DNA of 7,454 nt from Flavobacteriales bacterium (GTDB lineage: Bacteria > Bacteroidota > Bacteroidia > Flavobacteriales > Flavobacteriaceae): assembly GCA_026983815.1 (NCBI GenBank), contig JALSTJ010000404.1:1-7454 (forward strand), in the 5' to 3' direction. A program made the position numbers and the translations under genes. The notes under the pieces are model-generated. The model was not told where the DNA came from. It was given only the letters and a program-made list of their open reading frames with translations, and did no database searches. Positions 6,793-7,454 of this stretch are shown here, piece after piece. How positions within the stretch are numbered: the first letter of the stretch is position 1; each line of letters starts with the position of its first letter.

Positions 6793-6809
6793 CTTTAAGC
6801 AGCTTAAAG
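6793..6809. promoter_or_regulatory. 17-base palindrome CTTTAAGC-A-GCTTAAAG
   Basis: Two perfect 8-base arms around a single A, 150 bases upstream of the transporter start. The single-base centre makes a hairpin unlikely and fits a dimeric DNA-binding protein. A second small palindrome, CCTT-C-AAGG, lies next to it at 6783-6791. No regulator gene is in the window to pair with it. Confidence 0.4.
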
Positions 6810-6876
6810 GTATTTCATTATTATCTGAATTATATTATTTTGCAATTTGCTGATTTTTAGCAAGTTAATCTATTAC

Positions 6877-6903
6877 AAAAAAACTCCCGAATAAATCGGG
6901 AGT
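6877..6903 (-). terminator. Intrinsic terminator after the DoxX gene
   Basis: On the minus strand ACTCCCGA and TCGGGAGT form a perfect 8-base, G+C-rich stem around a 5-base loop (TTTAT), followed by seven T (complement of 6877-6883). It lies 43 bases after the DoxX stop at 6947, so it ends the right-hand operon and separates it from the transporter gene. Confidence 0.92.
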
Positions 6904-6946
6904 CAAACAACACAAAATTGCAATGTCAGAAACAAACGCAATATCT

Positions 6947-7387
6947 TTATTTATTTTTATTTAGGATATGATCCAAACTGTATTTGCCGGCACCAAAAGC
7001 AAAAAGAGTAAATAACATAATGGCATAATACAAAGGAATCTCAAATCCGTTATTTCCCGCTTGAAAACCATTTCGCAGATGCACCGTTGTGATGGCAACA
7101 AACATTACAAAAATCAAAAGCAAAGAAATAATTCGGGTGCCAAATCCGAGAATTAATAAGATAACTCCTAGTAATTCGGTTGTACCTGCCAAATAAGCAT
7201 TCAAATACGGAAACGGATATCCCAAGTCTTTAAACCAATCGCCTATGGCGTGAATATCTTTCCATTTCATCATAGCCGGCTTATAAAAACCAAACGCTAA
7301 AATTAAGCGTAAGAACAATAAAGCTAAACTTTGGCTTTTTGTTCCTATTTTTTCCAATAGTGAATTTAATTTGGTCAATAATTTCAT
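6947..7387 (-). CDS. DoxX-family membrane protein (HvfX-like)
   Basis: 146 residues with four membrane helices, the usual DoxX size. Helix 1 is at about 20-38 (LALLFLRLILAFGF), followed by YKPAMMKWKDIHAIGDWFKDLGYPFP; helix 2 is at about 62-82 with the typical AGTTELLGVILLILGFGTR; helix 3 covers ISLLLIFVMFVAITTVH; helix 4 covers the segment IPLYYAIMLFTLFAFGAGKYSLD. The WFKDLG, TELLG and VHLRNGFQAG segments resemble the DoxX proteins found in operons for copper-binding modified peptides (HvfX type), though DoxX proteins also occur in other settings. The exact role of DoxX there is not known to me; it sits in the inner membrane. It begins 23 bases after the stop of a gene with a Cys-Gly-Lys tail and ends with its own terminator, so it is the last gene of that operon. 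DoxX assignment secure; HvfX role inferred from sequence style and context. Confidence 0.93.
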   Translation of the reverse strand: MKLLTKLNSLLEKIGTKSQSLALLFLRLILAFGFYKPAMMKWKDIHAIGDWFKDLGYPFPYLNAYLAGTTELLGVILLILGFGTRIISLLLIFVMFVAITTVHLRNGFQAGNNGFEIPLYYAIMLFTLFAFGAGKYSLDHILNKNK

Positions 7388-7410
7388 ATCTTTTTATATT
7401 TTAATTAAAA

Positions 7411-7454
7411 TTATTTTCCGCACTTGCCCGTTCCACATTTCTTTTCGGCTTTGG
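7411..7454 (-). CDS. C-terminal end of a Cys-rich peptide, possible HvfA-like RiPP precursor (partial)
   Basis: Only the last 13 codons and the TAA stop (7411-7413) are inside the window. The frame reads KAEKKCGTGKCGK, with two Cys-Gly units separated by a short Gly/Lys spacer. Repeated GKCG or EGKCG units at the C-terminus are typical of HvfA-type precursor peptides, whose cysteines are changed to oxazolone/thioamide groups by MNIO (DUF692) enzymes and bind copper. Two other frames are also open over this short piece, so the choice rests on the motif and on the DoxX gene 23 bases downstream, a known neighbour of such precursors. It could instead be the Cys-rich tail of some other metal-binding protein. 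The start, signal peptide and length cannot be seen. Confidence 0.55.
   Translation of the reverse strand, partial: KAEKKCGTGKCGK

Larger units (their letters stand above)
6644..6882. other. Gene-free region upstream of the YeeE/YedE gene
   Basis: No credible coding frame. It is strongly A+T-rich apart from a G/C-containing patch at about 6780-6810. It holds two inverted repeats, listed separately. No full TAnnTTTG box is visible on the minus strand; the closest are TAACTTTTG near 6727-6735 and TATTTTGA near 6696-6703. A short stop-bounded frame on the minus strand through 6767-6835 (reading NEIPLSCLKTLKEKPKEI) has no start and no recognisable match. Confidence 0.5.

Noticed and set aside
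6852..6868. Small hairpin TTGCT / AGCAA just past the DoxX terminator
   Set aside because: A five-pair stem without a T run, next to a much better terminator; likely chance.
1..7454. CRISPR array, insertion sequence, tRNA or rRNA
   Set aside because: No spaced direct repeats, no transposase frame or terminal repeats, and no tRNA- or rRNA-like stretch was seen on either strand.

Overview
The window is A+T-rich and every supportable gene lies on the minus strand, so transcription runs from high to low coordinates. The organism looks like a member of the Bacteroidota, probably near Flavobacteriia. There are no purine-rich Shine-Dalgarno sites before the starts. Several starts follow boxes matching the Bacteroidota -7 element TAnnTTTG. 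Two lipoproteins have Bacteroidota-like signal peptides, and the families present (DUF4197 lipoprotein, DUF7935-like protein, mitochondrial-type dienoyl-CoA reductase) are common in that phylum. The assignment rests on family recognition and signal style, not on a marker gene.

In transcription order: the right edge (7411-7454) holds the last 13 codons of a gene ending in a CGTGKCGK tail. It resembles HvfA-type metal-binding RiPP precursors. 23 bases later comes a DoxX-family membrane protein (6947-7387) of the kind paired with such precursors, closed by a clear intrinsic terminator (6883-6903). After a regulatory-looking gap with inverted repeats comes a single-chain YeeE/YedE sulfur-compound transporter (5648-6643), then, 34 bases on, a lipoprotein with a GH26-like glycosidase domain (4507-5613). 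Next is a pair of small genes: an unrecognised 121-residue protein (4034-4399) and a DUF7935-like membrane-anchored protein (3478-4002).

The left half starts with a likely two-gene operon: a 2,4-dienoyl-CoA reductase-like SDR (2504-3382) and an MscS-family channel (1667-2500), three bases apart. Then comes an ATP-grasp protein of the Cj0069 type (551-1599) whose reading frame breaks in a G run near its 3' end; one extra base restores a 349-residue protein with the metal-binding end of the ATP-grasp fold. A strong hairpin terminator (495-532) follows, and a DUF4197 lipoprotein with its own promoter runs off the left edge.

The genes do not form one pathway. The most interesting part is the right edge, which may be the end of a modified-peptide (MNIO/DUF692-type) copper-handling operon; its maturase would lie outside the window. 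The sulfur transporter next to it may be functionally related, but that is only inference.
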